From Pseudoclavibacter triregionum (GTDB taxonomy: Bacteria; Actinomycetota; Actinomycetes; Actinomycetales; Microbacteriaceae): DNA of 64,000 nucleotides. Each line of letters opens with the position of its first letter. Position 1 is the stretch's first letter. Where the stretch lies: NCBI GenBank assembly GCA_910822395.1, contig OU365335.1, forward strand, positions 1,984,001 to 2,048,000, written 5' to 3'. The position numbers and the translations under genes are program-made. This document shows, piece after piece, positions 42,365-49,291 of this stretch. The notes beneath the pieces are model-generated. The model was not told the DNA's origin. It was given only the letters and a program-made list of their open reading frames with translations, and ran no database searches.

Positions 42365-43385
42365 GCTCAGCTCCCATCGCCCCGACCGCACCGCCGGCAC
42401 CGCGCCGCCGCCCGCCGTCCCTCGCCGCCTCGATGGCGGCCGCCGCGACCTCCTCGCCCTGGGCCTGCTCGCCCTCGCCGCCGCCGGCGCCGTGGCGCTC
42501 TACCTCACGATCGACGTGAGCGGGAACGTCGCCTACATCATGGGCCGCCGCCTCGGCTCCCTCGCGGCGCTCGTCCTCGTCGCGACCGCGATCGCCGTGT
42601 CGACCGTCGTCTTCCAGACCGTCACGGCGAACCGCATCCTCACGCCCTCGATCATGGGCCTCGACAGCCTCTACGTGCTCATCCAGACCGCGGCGATCCA
42701 CCTCGGCGGGATCTCCGGGCTCGCGGCCCTCGGCGCCACCCCGCGCTTCCTCCTCGAGGTCGGCATCCTCCTGCTCGCGGCGACGCTGCTCTACTCGCGG
42801 ATGCTCCGCGGCGGCGCCGATCTCACGCGGCTGCTCCTCGCGGGCGTCGTGCTCGGCATGCTCTTCCGCGGCCTGAGCACCTTCCTCCAGCGGATCCTCT
42901 CGCCGGACGCCTTCACCGTGCTCCAGGACCGCCTCTTCGCGAGCTTCTCGCGCGCCTCGGGGGAGCTGCTGCTGCCCGCCGCGATCCTCCTCTGCCTCGG
43001 CCTCGCGGCCGTCGTGCTCGAACGGCGGCGACTCGACGTCCTCGCGCTCGGCCCCGACCTCGCGCGCGGCCTCGGCGTCGACCCGGATCGCGTGCGCCTG
43101 CGGATGCTCGCCGCCGTCGCCCTCATGGTCGCGGTCTCGACCGCGCTCGTCGGGCCGGTCACCTTCTTCGGCCTCCTCGTCGCGCACCTCGCGTACCGGG
43201 CCATCCGCCATCAGCGCCACGCGCTCGTCCTGCCCGCGGCCGCCCTCGCCGCGATCATCGCCCTCGTCGGCGGGCAGGCGATCGTCGAGCACGCCCTCCC
43301 GATCGAGGCGTCGCTCTCGATCATCATCGAGCTCGTCGGCGGCATCGCCTTCCTCGTCATCGTCCTCCGGAGGTCCCGCGCATGA
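42357..43385 (+). CDS. Iron-siderophore ABC transporter permease (YclO-like)
   Basis: A 342-residue FecCD-family permease, the second half of the channel. The segment TVVFQTVTANRILTPSIMG followed by DSLY is close to that of YclO-type proteins, and the helix pattern covers nearly the whole length. The N terminus is basic (RRLSSHRPDR). GTG 42357 is the first start in frame after the overlap with the upstream permease. The TGA overlaps the ATPase ATG. Confidence 0.92.
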   Translation: MRRLSSHRPDRTAGTAPPPAVPRRLDGGRRDLLALGLLALAAAGAVALYLTIDVSGNVAYIMGRRLGSLAALVLVATAIAVSTVVFQTVTANRILTPSIMGLDSLYVLIQTAAIHLGGISGLAALGATPRFLLEVGILLLAATLLYSRMLRGGADLTRLLLAGVVLGMLFRGLSTFLQRILSPDAFTVLQDRLFASFSRASGELLLPAAILLCLGLAAVVLERRRLDVLALGPDLARGLGVDPDRVRLRMLAAVALMVAVSTALVGPVTFFGLLVAHLAYRAIRHQRHALVLPAAALAAIIALVGGQAIVEHALPIEASLSIIIELVGGIAFLVIVLRRSRA

Positions 43386-44194
43386 TCACCATCGACTCCG
43401 TCGCGAAGCGCTACGGCGAGCGGATCGTCGTCGACGACGTCACCCTCGAGATCCCGCGCGGCGGCGTGACGGCCGTCATCGGGCCCAACGGCGCCGGCAA
43501 GTCGACGCTGCTCAAGCTCATCAGCCGTCTCGAGCCGATGAGCGCGGGCGTCGTCACCGTCGACGGCCTCGACGTCACGACGACGAAGTCCGCCGAGCTC
43601 GCGAAGCGCCTCGCCGTGCTGCGACAGGAGAACCACGTCACGATGCGGCTCACCGTGCGCGATCTCGTCGGCTTCGGCCGCTTCCCGCACTCGGGCGGGC
43701 GGCTCACCGCCGACGACCTCCCGCACATCGAGCAGGCCATGGCCTTCCTCGGGCTCACCGAGCTCGCCGACCGCTCGCTCGACGAGCTCTCCGGCGGCCA
43801 GCGCCAGCGCGCCTTCGTCGCGATGGTCATCGCGCAGGACGCCGACTACGTGCTCCTCGACGAGCCGCTCAACTCCCTCGACATGCGGCACTCCGTGCAG
43901 ATGATGCAGCACCTGCGGCGCATCGCGATCGAGCTCGGGAAGACCGTCGTCATCGTGCTCCACGACATCAACTTCGCCTCGGTCTACGCGGACCGGATCA
44001 TCGCCATGCGCGAGGGGCGGGTCGTGCACGAGGGGCCGACGGCCGAGCTCATGACGAGCGAGCGGCTCGCGGTGGTGTACGACCTCTACATCCCCGTGCA
44101 CGAGGTCGAGGGGAAGCGGCTCGGCATCTTCTACTGGGCGCCGCCGCTCGGCCTCGGGCCGGAGCGGGAGTCGGCGGACGACGACCTCGACTAG
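43382..44194 (+). CDS. Iron-siderophore ABC transporter ATPase (YclP-like)
   Basis: A 270-residue FepC/YclP-type ATPase that drives uptake. Walker A is VIGPNGAGKSTLL, the signature is LSGGQRQRAFVA, Walker B is YVLLDEPLNSLD, and the H-loop histidine is in VLHDINFAS. The start overlaps the second permease (ATGA). It is the last gene of the four-gene operon; about 68 bp separate it from tRNA-Leu. Confidence 0.95.
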   Translation: MITIDSVAKRYGERIVVDDVTLEIPRGGVTAVIGPNGAGKSTLLKLISRLEPMSAGVVTVDGLDVTTTKSAELAKRLAVLRQENHVTMRLTVRDLVGFGRFPHSGGRLTADDLPHIEQAMAFLGLTELADRSLDELSGGQRQRAFVAMVIAQDADYVLLDEPLNSLDMRHSVQMMQHLRRIAIELGKTVVIVLHDINFASVYADRIIAMREGRVVHEGPTAELMTSERLAVVYDLYIPVHEVEGKRLGIFYWAPPLGLGPERESADDDLD

Positions 44195-44246
44195 GGCGTG
44201 CGGACGGCGGGCGGGACGGCGGCCGCGGATGCCGGGGCCTCCCGTC

Positions 44247-44252
44247 TAGAGT
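44247..44252 (+). promoter_or_regulatory. -10 box of tRNA-Leu
   Basis: TAGAGT lies 9 nt before the first tRNA base, a usual distance for a short 5' leader. Confidence 0.4.
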
Positions 44253-44261
44253 GATACGCGA

Positions 44262-44343
44262 GCCGGCTTGGCGGAATCGGCAGACGCAGCGCACTCAAAC
44301 TGCGCCGCCCTCGGGCGTGCGGGTTCAAGTCCCGCAGCCGGCA
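44262..44343 (+). tRNA. tRNA-Leu (anticodon CAA)
   Basis: The 82-nt gene folds as a class II tRNA. Acceptor GCCGGCT pairs with AGCCGGC and the discriminator base is A44343. The anticodon stem GCGCA/TGCGC encloses the loop CTCAAAC, giving anticodon CAA (reads UUG). There is a long variable arm (CGCCCTCGGGCG region), and the T arm is GCGGG-TTCAAGT-CCCGC. CCA is not encoded. A hairpin terminator follows. Confidence 0.95.
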
Positions 44344-44349
44344 CGGACC

Positions 44350-44376
44350 GGGCCCGTCGCCTCGCGCGGCGGGCCC
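44350..44376 (+). terminator. Hairpin terminator after tRNA-Leu
   Basis: An 11-bp stem (44350-44360 with 44366-44376, one T-G pair) around a 5-nt loop. It starts 7 nt after the tRNA end. Confidence 0.75.
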
Positions 44377-44405
44377 GCGCCCTTCGGCGGCCCGTCTTCC
44401 GCGTT

Positions 44406-44471
44406 CAGAATCCGCAAACGACGAGAGATGGGCCGATATACGGGACATCCCGCACCTATTTGCGGAATCTG
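44406..44471. repeat. 13-bp inverted repeat around a GC-poor core
   Basis: CAGAATCCGCAAA (44406-44418) and TTTGCGGAATCTG (44459-44471) are inverted copies with one mismatch, 40 bp apart. Inside is a short hairpin, CGGGA-CA-TCCCG (44441-44452). The stretch is clearly poorer in G+C than the rest of the window. It lies between the tRNA terminator and the next promoter. Confidence 0.7.
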
Positions 44472-44523
44472 ACATCGCACCGGCGATGGCGAACGCCCCG
44501 GCGGCCCATCCAGCCGCCCGCGC

Positions 44524-44529
44524 TAGCGT
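44524..44529 (+). promoter_or_regulatory. -10 box of the leaderless MmcQ/YjbR gene
   Basis: TAGCGT ends 6 nt before ATG 44536, with no ribosome binding site between. Confidence 0.5.
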
Positions 44530-44535
44530 CGCGGC

Positions 44536-44964
44536 ATGAGCACGCCGCGCCGACCCCGCACCGCCGAGGAGCTCCAGGCCGTCGCGACGGCGGCCTGCGA
44601 GGAGCTGCCGAGCGCCGAGATGAGCCATCCCTTCGGCCCCGAATGGGACGTGTGGAAGGTGCGCGGCCGCGTCTTCATGCTCCAGGGCGAGCGCGAGGGC
44701 GTCGGCCACGTCACCGTGAAGGCGCACCCCGACGACGTCCGCGCCCTCTCAGAGGGCGTCGACGGCATCACGCGCGGCTACCACATGAGCAAGAAGCACT
44801 GGATCACGCTCGAGCCCTCGAAGGAGCTCGACGCCGAGCTGGTCCAGGACCTCGTCGCCGAGTCCTACTGCCTCGTCGTCGAGAAGCTCCCGAAGCGCGA
44901 GCGGCCCGTCGACCCCGAGGCCTTCGGGCGCCGCCGCCGCGAGGCGCGCGAGCGGCCGAGCTAG
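44536..44964 (+). CDS. MmcQ/YjbR family protein
   Basis: A 142-residue member of the MmcQ/YjbR (CyaY-like fold) family. Landmarks are the HPFGPEWDVWKVRGRVFMLQ stretch near residue 35, the VTVKAHPDDVRAL segment and the YHMSKKHWITLE core. The biochemical role is not established; the family is often annotated as DNA-binding on structural grounds. A basic C-terminal tail is present. It appears to be a single leaderless gene. Its stop shares the CTAG at 44961-44964 with the convergent decarboxylase gene. Confidence 0.85.
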   Translation: MSTPRRPRTAEELQAVATAACEELPSAEMSHPFGPEWDVWKVRGRVFMLQGEREGVGHVTVKAHPDDVRALSEGVDGITRGYHMSKKHWITLEPSKELDAELVQDLVAESYCLVVEKLPKRERPVDPEAFGRRRREARERPS

Positions 44965-47762
44965 CCGCGCGGCTGCGGTGTCGCGGCGGCCGCCGGGAGG
45001 ATCCGGTACCCGCGCCCCGCGTCGTACCCGTGGATCTCGCGGGTGTCGAGCGCGCTCATGAAGTCGAGCACCTCGCGCGTCACCACCTGGCCGGGCACGA
45101 GCACCGGGAAGCCCGGGGGATAGGGCGTCACGAAGCCGGCCGAGACGGGCCGCTCGCCCGCCTCGACGCGGCGGCGCAGCTCGTCCGGCGCGACGTGCTC
45201 GACCTCGGCGTGCCGCTGCCCGGCGTAGTAGGCCGTGCGGAGGTCGCCGTCGGGCAGCGCGACGCCGCGGTCGCCGCCGGAGCCGAGATCGCCGTGCCGG
45301 TACGCGTCCGCGAACTCGCTGAAGTCCGGCAGCGGCGGCATCCCCGCGCCCGTCTCGACGGCCGGATCGCCGCGCGCCTCGCGCTCCTCCTCGAAGCGCT
45401 CCGCGAGCTTCACGAGCACCTCGATGAGGTACGCGACGGCCGAGCGGGAGGTGCCGATGTTCGTCATGAAGAGCACCGTGTTGCGGCTCGTCTTGTTGAC
45501 CTGGATGCCGTACCGGTCCATGAGGTGCTCGTGCTTGAAGGTGTCGCCGTCGACGCCCGTGCGCGAGATCTCGATCGTGATGCGGCTCGGATCGATGACG
45601 AACTCGTCCTGCATCCACGCGTCCCACATCGGCGCGAGGCCGTCGCGGTGCGGGGAGGGGCGGGTCGTCACGCGGTACTCGGCCGGGATGAGGTCCTGCG
45701 CCGTGAGCACGCGGAAGGTGCGCTTGAGGAGCGGATGGCGGGCCACCGCGTTCTGCAGGCTCGTCGCGAGATCGAGCTGCCGCTGCACGAGCTCGAAGCC
45801 CTCGAGCTCGACCTGCCGCCGCCCCAGGTCGAGCGAGGCGAGGATCTGGTAGTTCGGGGACGTGGAGGTGTGCGTCATGTACGCCTCCTGGAACGCCTCG
45901 TCGGCGCCCTGCAGCCACTCCTGGTCGCGGACGTGGATCATCGATCCCTGGCGGAGGGACGTGAGCGTCTTGTGCGTCGACTGTGTCGCGTAGACCCGCA
46001 GGCGCGCGCTCGGCGGCGGGAGGAGCCGCTCCGAGAGCCACGCCTCGTCGTCGAGCGGCTCGCCCGTCTCGGGGTCGACGAGCCGCGCCCGCTGGGCCTC
46101 GTAGGCGTCAGCGTGCGTCCGCGTGCGGAGGCGCTCCTCGAGCTCCTGCGCCGCGGCCATCGCCGTCCGGCGCCGGGTGATGGGGTGGAAGGCGGCGAAG
46201 GCGAACCAGGCCTCGTCCCAGAGGAAGACGAGGTCGGGCTTGATCGCGAGGCACTCTGCCATGACGCGCTCGGGGTCGTAGACGATCCCGTCGAACGTGC
46301 AGTTCGTGAGGGCGATCATCCGCACCTCGTCGAGGCGGCCGGCCGCGCGGTAGTCGAGGAGGAGCTTCTTGATGCGCTCGAGCGGCACGGCGCCGTAGAA
46401 GGCGAACTCGTCGAGCGGGTACGCGTCGAGGTAGGCGACGCGCGCGCCCGAGAGCATGAGCGCGTGGTGGTGCGACTTGTGGCAGTTGCGGTCGACGATG
46501 ACGACGTCGCCGGGCGCCACGATCGCCTGGTGGACGATCTTGTTCGCCGTCGAGGTGCCGTTCGTGACGAACCAGGTCTGCTTCGAGCCGAAGGCGCGGG
46601 CCGCGAGCTCCTGGGCGCGCTTGAGCGTCGCGACGGGCGCGAGGAGCGAGTCGAGGCCGCCCGAGGTCGCGCTCGTCTCGGCGAGGAGGAGGTTGAGGCC
46701 GTAGAAGTCGGCCATGTCGCGGATCCACTTCGAGCCGATGACCGAGCCGCCGCGCGACACGGGGAGGGCGTGGAAGACGCCGGCGGGGCGGCGGGCGTGC
46801 TCCTGGATGGCCGTGAAGAACGGCGTGTCGACGACGTGGCCGATGCGGCGCAGCAGGCTCAGGTGGAGCTCGAGCCGGTCCTCGCGGCGGAAGACGCGGC
46901 GGAAGCGCTTCGAGAGCACGCCCGCGAGGTCCTCGATGTGGGCGGCCGCGACGAAGTAGCGGTCCATCTCGGGCCGGACGCCGGCGAGCACGTCGGCGAG
47001 GTCGACGACGCGGCGCACGGACGCCAGCTCGCTCGCCCCGCCGCGCCCGCCCTCGCGGAGCGACTCCGCGTACTCGTTCGCTGCGCGCTCGATGACGCCG
47101 CGGAGGTCGCGCGAGAGCTGCTCGCCGCTGCGCGTGCGGAAGCCGGGGCGGATGACGCAGGCCAGCAGGTTCGGGTTCGTGAGCGCCGCGGCGACCGCGT
47201 CCTCCGCGCTCGGCACGATGACGAGCTCGTAGATGAACTGGTCCTCGGGCGTGCGCATCCGGAGCATGTCGGCCTTGAGCGCGTCGCGGTCGGCGGGGGA
47301 GACGTCGTCGACGACGAGCACCTCGAAGCGCGGGCGCGGGTCGAGCACGCCCTCGGGGATGTCCTCGAGCGCCTCCTGCTCGACGACGTCGCCGTCGAGC
47401 GAGCCGGTCTCGAGCATCCCGGGGCCGCGCGTGCGCTGGAGGACGGGCGTGACGCGCGCGAGGGCGGCGCGGTAGCGGCCCTCGTCGACGAGCTCGGAGA
47501 TGCGCTGCACGTAGCGCTGCCCGAAGCCGGCCCAGTAGAGCTCGATCGTCTCGAGGGCGCGGAGCGAGCGGCGCACCTCGGCGAGGCCCGTCGCCTCCGC
47601 GGCCTGCCCGTCGAAGGCGAGGCGCTTCAGCGCGTAGCGGAGGTACTCCCACGAGTCGTTGCGGAGGCGCCAGGTGCTCGCGGGCATGCCCGGATTGCGC
47701 TCGAGCAGGCTCGGCTCGGGGGAGAGGCGCTCGGCCTCCGCGCGGGAGTCAGCGTCGGTCAT
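44961..47762 (-). CDS. Orn/Lys/Arg-type PLP decarboxylase (933 aa)
   Basis: A large fold-type I PLP enzyme of the Orn/Lys/Arg decarboxylase group. A wing-like N-terminal domain (about residues 1-330) is followed by the PLP domain. That domain has TNGTSTANKIVHQAIVAPGD, the HKSHHHA cofactor-stacking region, the aspartate of FLWDEAWFA, and the Schiff-base lysine in ATQSTHKTLTSLRQGS. The C-terminal domain follows. The exact substrate cannot be read from the sequence. ATG 47762 is chosen because GAGGAG lies just upstream. Such enzymes make polyamines or consume protons in acid. Confidence 0.9.
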   Translation of the reverse strand: MTDADSRAEAERLSPEPSLLERNPGMPASTWRLRNDSWEYLRYALKRLAFDGQAAEATGLAEVRRSLRALETIELYWAGFGQRYVQRISELVDEGRYRAALARVTPVLQRTRGPGMLETGSLDGDVVEQEALEDIPEGVLDPRPRFEVLVVDDVSPADRDALKADMLRMRTPEDQFIYELVIVPSAEDAVAAALTNPNLLACVIRPGFRTRSGEQLSRDLRGVIERAANEYAESLREGGRGGASELASVRRVVDLADVLAGVRPEMDRYFVAAAHIEDLAGVLSKRFRRVFRREDRLELHLSLLRRIGHVVDTPFFTAIQEHARRPAGVFHALPVSRGGSVIGSKWIRDMADFYGLNLLLAETSATSGGLDSLLAPVATLKRAQELAARAFGSKQTWFVTNGTSTANKIVHQAIVAPGDVVIVDRNCHKSHHHALMLSGARVAYLDAYPLDEFAFYGAVPLERIKKLLLDYRAAGRLDEVRMIALTNCTFDGIVYDPERVMAECLAIKPDLVFLWDEAWFAFAAFHPITRRRTAMAAAQELEERLRTRTHADAYEAQRARLVDPETGEPLDDEAWLSERLLPPPSARLRVYATQSTHKTLTSLRQGSMIHVRDQEWLQGADEAFQEAYMTHTSTSPNYQILASLDLGRRQVELEGFELVQRQLDLATSLQNAVARHPLLKRTFRVLTAQDLIPAEYRVTTRPSPHRDGLAPMWDAWMQDEFVIDPSRITIEISRTGVDGDTFKHEHLMDRYGIQVNKTSRNTVLFMTNIGTSRSAVAYLIEVLVKLAERFEEEREARGDPAVETGAGMPPLPDFSEFADAYRHGDLGSGGDRGVALPDGDLRTAYYAGQRHAEVEHVAPDELRRRVEAGERPVSAGFVTPYPPGFPVLVPGQVVTREVLDFMSALDTREIHGYDAGRGYRILPAAAATPQPRG

Positions 47763-47852
47763 GGGGAGGCTCCTCATCGATGAGGTGACGGGACGCTGCG
47801 CCTCCAGCCCCATTCCGGCTCCTCGGTGAGGCCGCTCGGCGCATTCTCAGGA

Positions 47853-47858
47853 TTCTAT
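47853..47858 (-). promoter_or_regulatory. Possible -10 box of the decarboxylase gene
   Basis: On the minus strand TAGAAT lies about 90 nt before the decarboxylase start. No strong -35 is visible. The 243-bp gap up to 48005 is the divergent promoter region shared with the response regulator; I see nothing else in it. Confidence 0.35.
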
Positions 47859-47992
47859 CGGGAACGTTTCGCCTCGCCCCACGGTCGTGCGACCAGGTCG
47901 GCGGCTCCCGCATGCCAGCCCGACGGCGCGGGGATGCGTCCGCTCACGGCGAGCACGCCGCCTCCGCGCCGCGAGTTCGCGGCGGAGCGGCC

Positions 47993-47998
47993 TAGACT
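47993..47998 (+). promoter_or_regulatory. -10 box of leaderless pdtaR
   Basis: TAGACT ends 7 nt before GTG 48006, the arrangement of a leaderless transcript. Confidence 0.55.
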
Positions 47999-48005
47999 CG
48001 CCACT

Positions 48006-48608
48006 GTGACTGACCAGGATGACCAGCAGACCGCGCGGAGGGTCGTCGTCGCCGAAGACGAGTCCCTCATCCGCCTCGACATCGTGGAGATCCTCCGCGA
48101 CAACGGCTTCGACGTCGTCGGCGAGGCCGGCGACGGTGAGACGGCGGTCGCGCTCGCGAAGGAGCTGCGCCCCGATCTCGTCGTCATGGACGTGAAGATG
48201 CCCCAGCTCGACGGCATCTCGGCCGCCGAGCAGATCACGAAGGACTCCATCGCCCCGGTCGTCCTCCTCACGGCCTTCAGCCAGAAGGAGCTCGTCGAGC
48301 GCGCGACGGAGGCCGGCGCCCTCGCCTACGTCGTGAAGCCGTTCACGCAGAACGATCTGCTCCCCGCCATCGAGATCGCGCTCGCCCGCCACTCGCAGCT
48401 CGTCGCCCTCGAGGCCGAGGTGGCCGACCTCACCGAGCGCTTCGAGACCCGCAAGCTCGTCGATCGCGCGAAGGGCCTGCTCACGCAGAAGATGGGCCTC
48501 TCGGAGCCGGAGGCGTTCCGCTGGATCCAGAAGGCGTCGATGGACCGCCGCCTCACGATGCACGAGGTCGCCGAGGCCGTCGTGAAGCAGCTCTCCGCGA
48601 AGAAGTAG
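48006..48608 (+). CDS. pdtaR: ANTAR-domain response regulator (PdtaR-like)
   Basis: A 200-residue response regulator with an RNA-binding ANTAR output domain. The receiver has the acidic pair in VVAEDESLIRLD, the phosphorylated aspartate in DLVVMDVKMPQLDG, and the lysine in AYVVKPFTQNDL. The ANTAR helices run from KLVDRAKGLLTQKMGLSE to VAEAVVKQL. It corresponds to M. tuberculosis PdtaR (Rv1626), partner of the kinase PdtaS, which is not in this window. ANTAR proteins act by binding paired RNA hexaloops to control termination. The GTG start fits a leaderless mRNA. Confidence 0.95.
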   Translation: MTDQDDQQTARRVVVAEDESLIRLDIVEILRDNGFDVVGEAGDGETAVALAKELRPDLVVMDVKMPQLDGISAAEQITKDSIAPVVLLTAFSQKELVERATEAGALAYVVKPFTQNDLLPAIEIALARHSQLVALEAEVADLTERFETRKLVDRAKGLLTQKMGLSEPEAFRWIQKASMDRRLTMHEVAEAVVKQLSAKK

Positions 48609-48623
48609 CGCTCCGCACCTCCG

Positions 48624-48712
48624 ATGGCTTCGAGACGAGGGCTGCGCCCGCTCCTCAGCCATCTGCACGCAGGCGGTTGAGGAGGCGCCGCAGGCGCCGT
48701 CTCGAAACCGCC
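48624..48712. repeat. Inverted pair of REP-like palindromic elements
   Basis: Copy A (48624-48663) reads GATGGCTTCGAGACG ... CTCCTCAGCCATC. Copy B (48672-48712) is the same element on the other strand, with GGCGGTTTCGAGACG ... CTCCTCAACCGCC. Each is an imperfect palindrome with a GCTGCG or CTGCGGC centre. The pair lies between the convergent pdtaR and thioesterase genes and probably doubles as a terminator. A third copy is at 52384-52440. Confidence 0.85.
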
Positions 48713-48722
48713 GACGGACCGG

Positions 48723-49226
48723 CTACTTCCGCTCGCGGATGAGGTTCGTGATCCGCACCGTCGAGCAGCGCCGCCCCTCGCCGTCCGAGATGACGATCTC
48801 GTGCACCGTGATCGAGCGCCCGAGCGAGATGGCGCGGCACTCCGCCGTCACCCACTCGGTGCGCGGCGAGCCGGTGTGCGTCGCGTTGAGGTCGATCCCG
48901 ACCGCGAAGAACTCGCCGCCCTCGAGGGTCTTCGCGTGCGCGTTCGCCGACATCGAGCCGAGCGACTCGCCGACGACGCAGTACGAGCCGCCGTGGAGGA
49001 GGCCGATCGGCTGGCGGTTGCCGTCCACCCGCATGACCGCGATCGAGTGCTCGCCAGAGAGCTTCGCGATGAAGATCTCCATGCGGCGGTTGAGCTGGCC
49101 GAGCCCGCGGCCGCCGGTCACCTCGAGCTGGTCGGGGATGACGTGGCCGTTCACGGTCGGCACGCCGTCGACGACCGGAAGGCCGTCCAGCGACGCGGTG
49201 ATGGGCGCTGCGGTGATGGGCTCCAT
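48723..49226 (-). CDS. PaaI-family hotdog thioesterase
   Basis: A 167-residue hotdog-fold protein of the PaaI/YbdB/ComA thioesterase family. The core reads IGLLHGGSYCVVGESLGSMSAN, with the HGG motif and the following catalytic-position Glu in GESLGS, and then VGIDLNATHTGSPR. It should hydrolyse small acyl-CoA thioesters; the substrate is unknown. A homologue commonly lies near polA in actinobacteria. GAGAGGA upstream of the ATG serves as ribosome binding site. Confidence 0.88.
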   Translation of the reverse strand: MEPITAAPITASLDGLPVVDGVPTVNGHVIPDQLEVTGGRGLGQLNRRMEIFIAKLSGEHSIAVMRVDGNRQPIGLLHGGSYCVVGESLGSMSANAHAKTLEGGEFFAVGIDLNATHTGSPRTEWVTAECRAISLGRSITVHEIVISDGEGRRCSTVRITNLIRERK

Positions 49227-49278
49227 GGGCGTCCTCTCGCTCCTCGCGCCGCCTGGGAGGGCGCGTCGGACCCGACAG

Positions 49279-49284
49279 TAGAGT
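49279..49284 (+). promoter_or_regulatory. -10 box of leaderless polA
   Basis: TAGAGT ends 7 nt before the GTG at 49292, which supports that start over the GTG at 49283 (inside the box). Confidence 0.5.
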
Positions 49285-49291
49285 GACGAGC

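Noticed and set aside
44262-44343. Integration (att) site at tRNA-Leu
   Set aside because: No integrase gene and no repeat of the tRNA 3' end were seen downstream.
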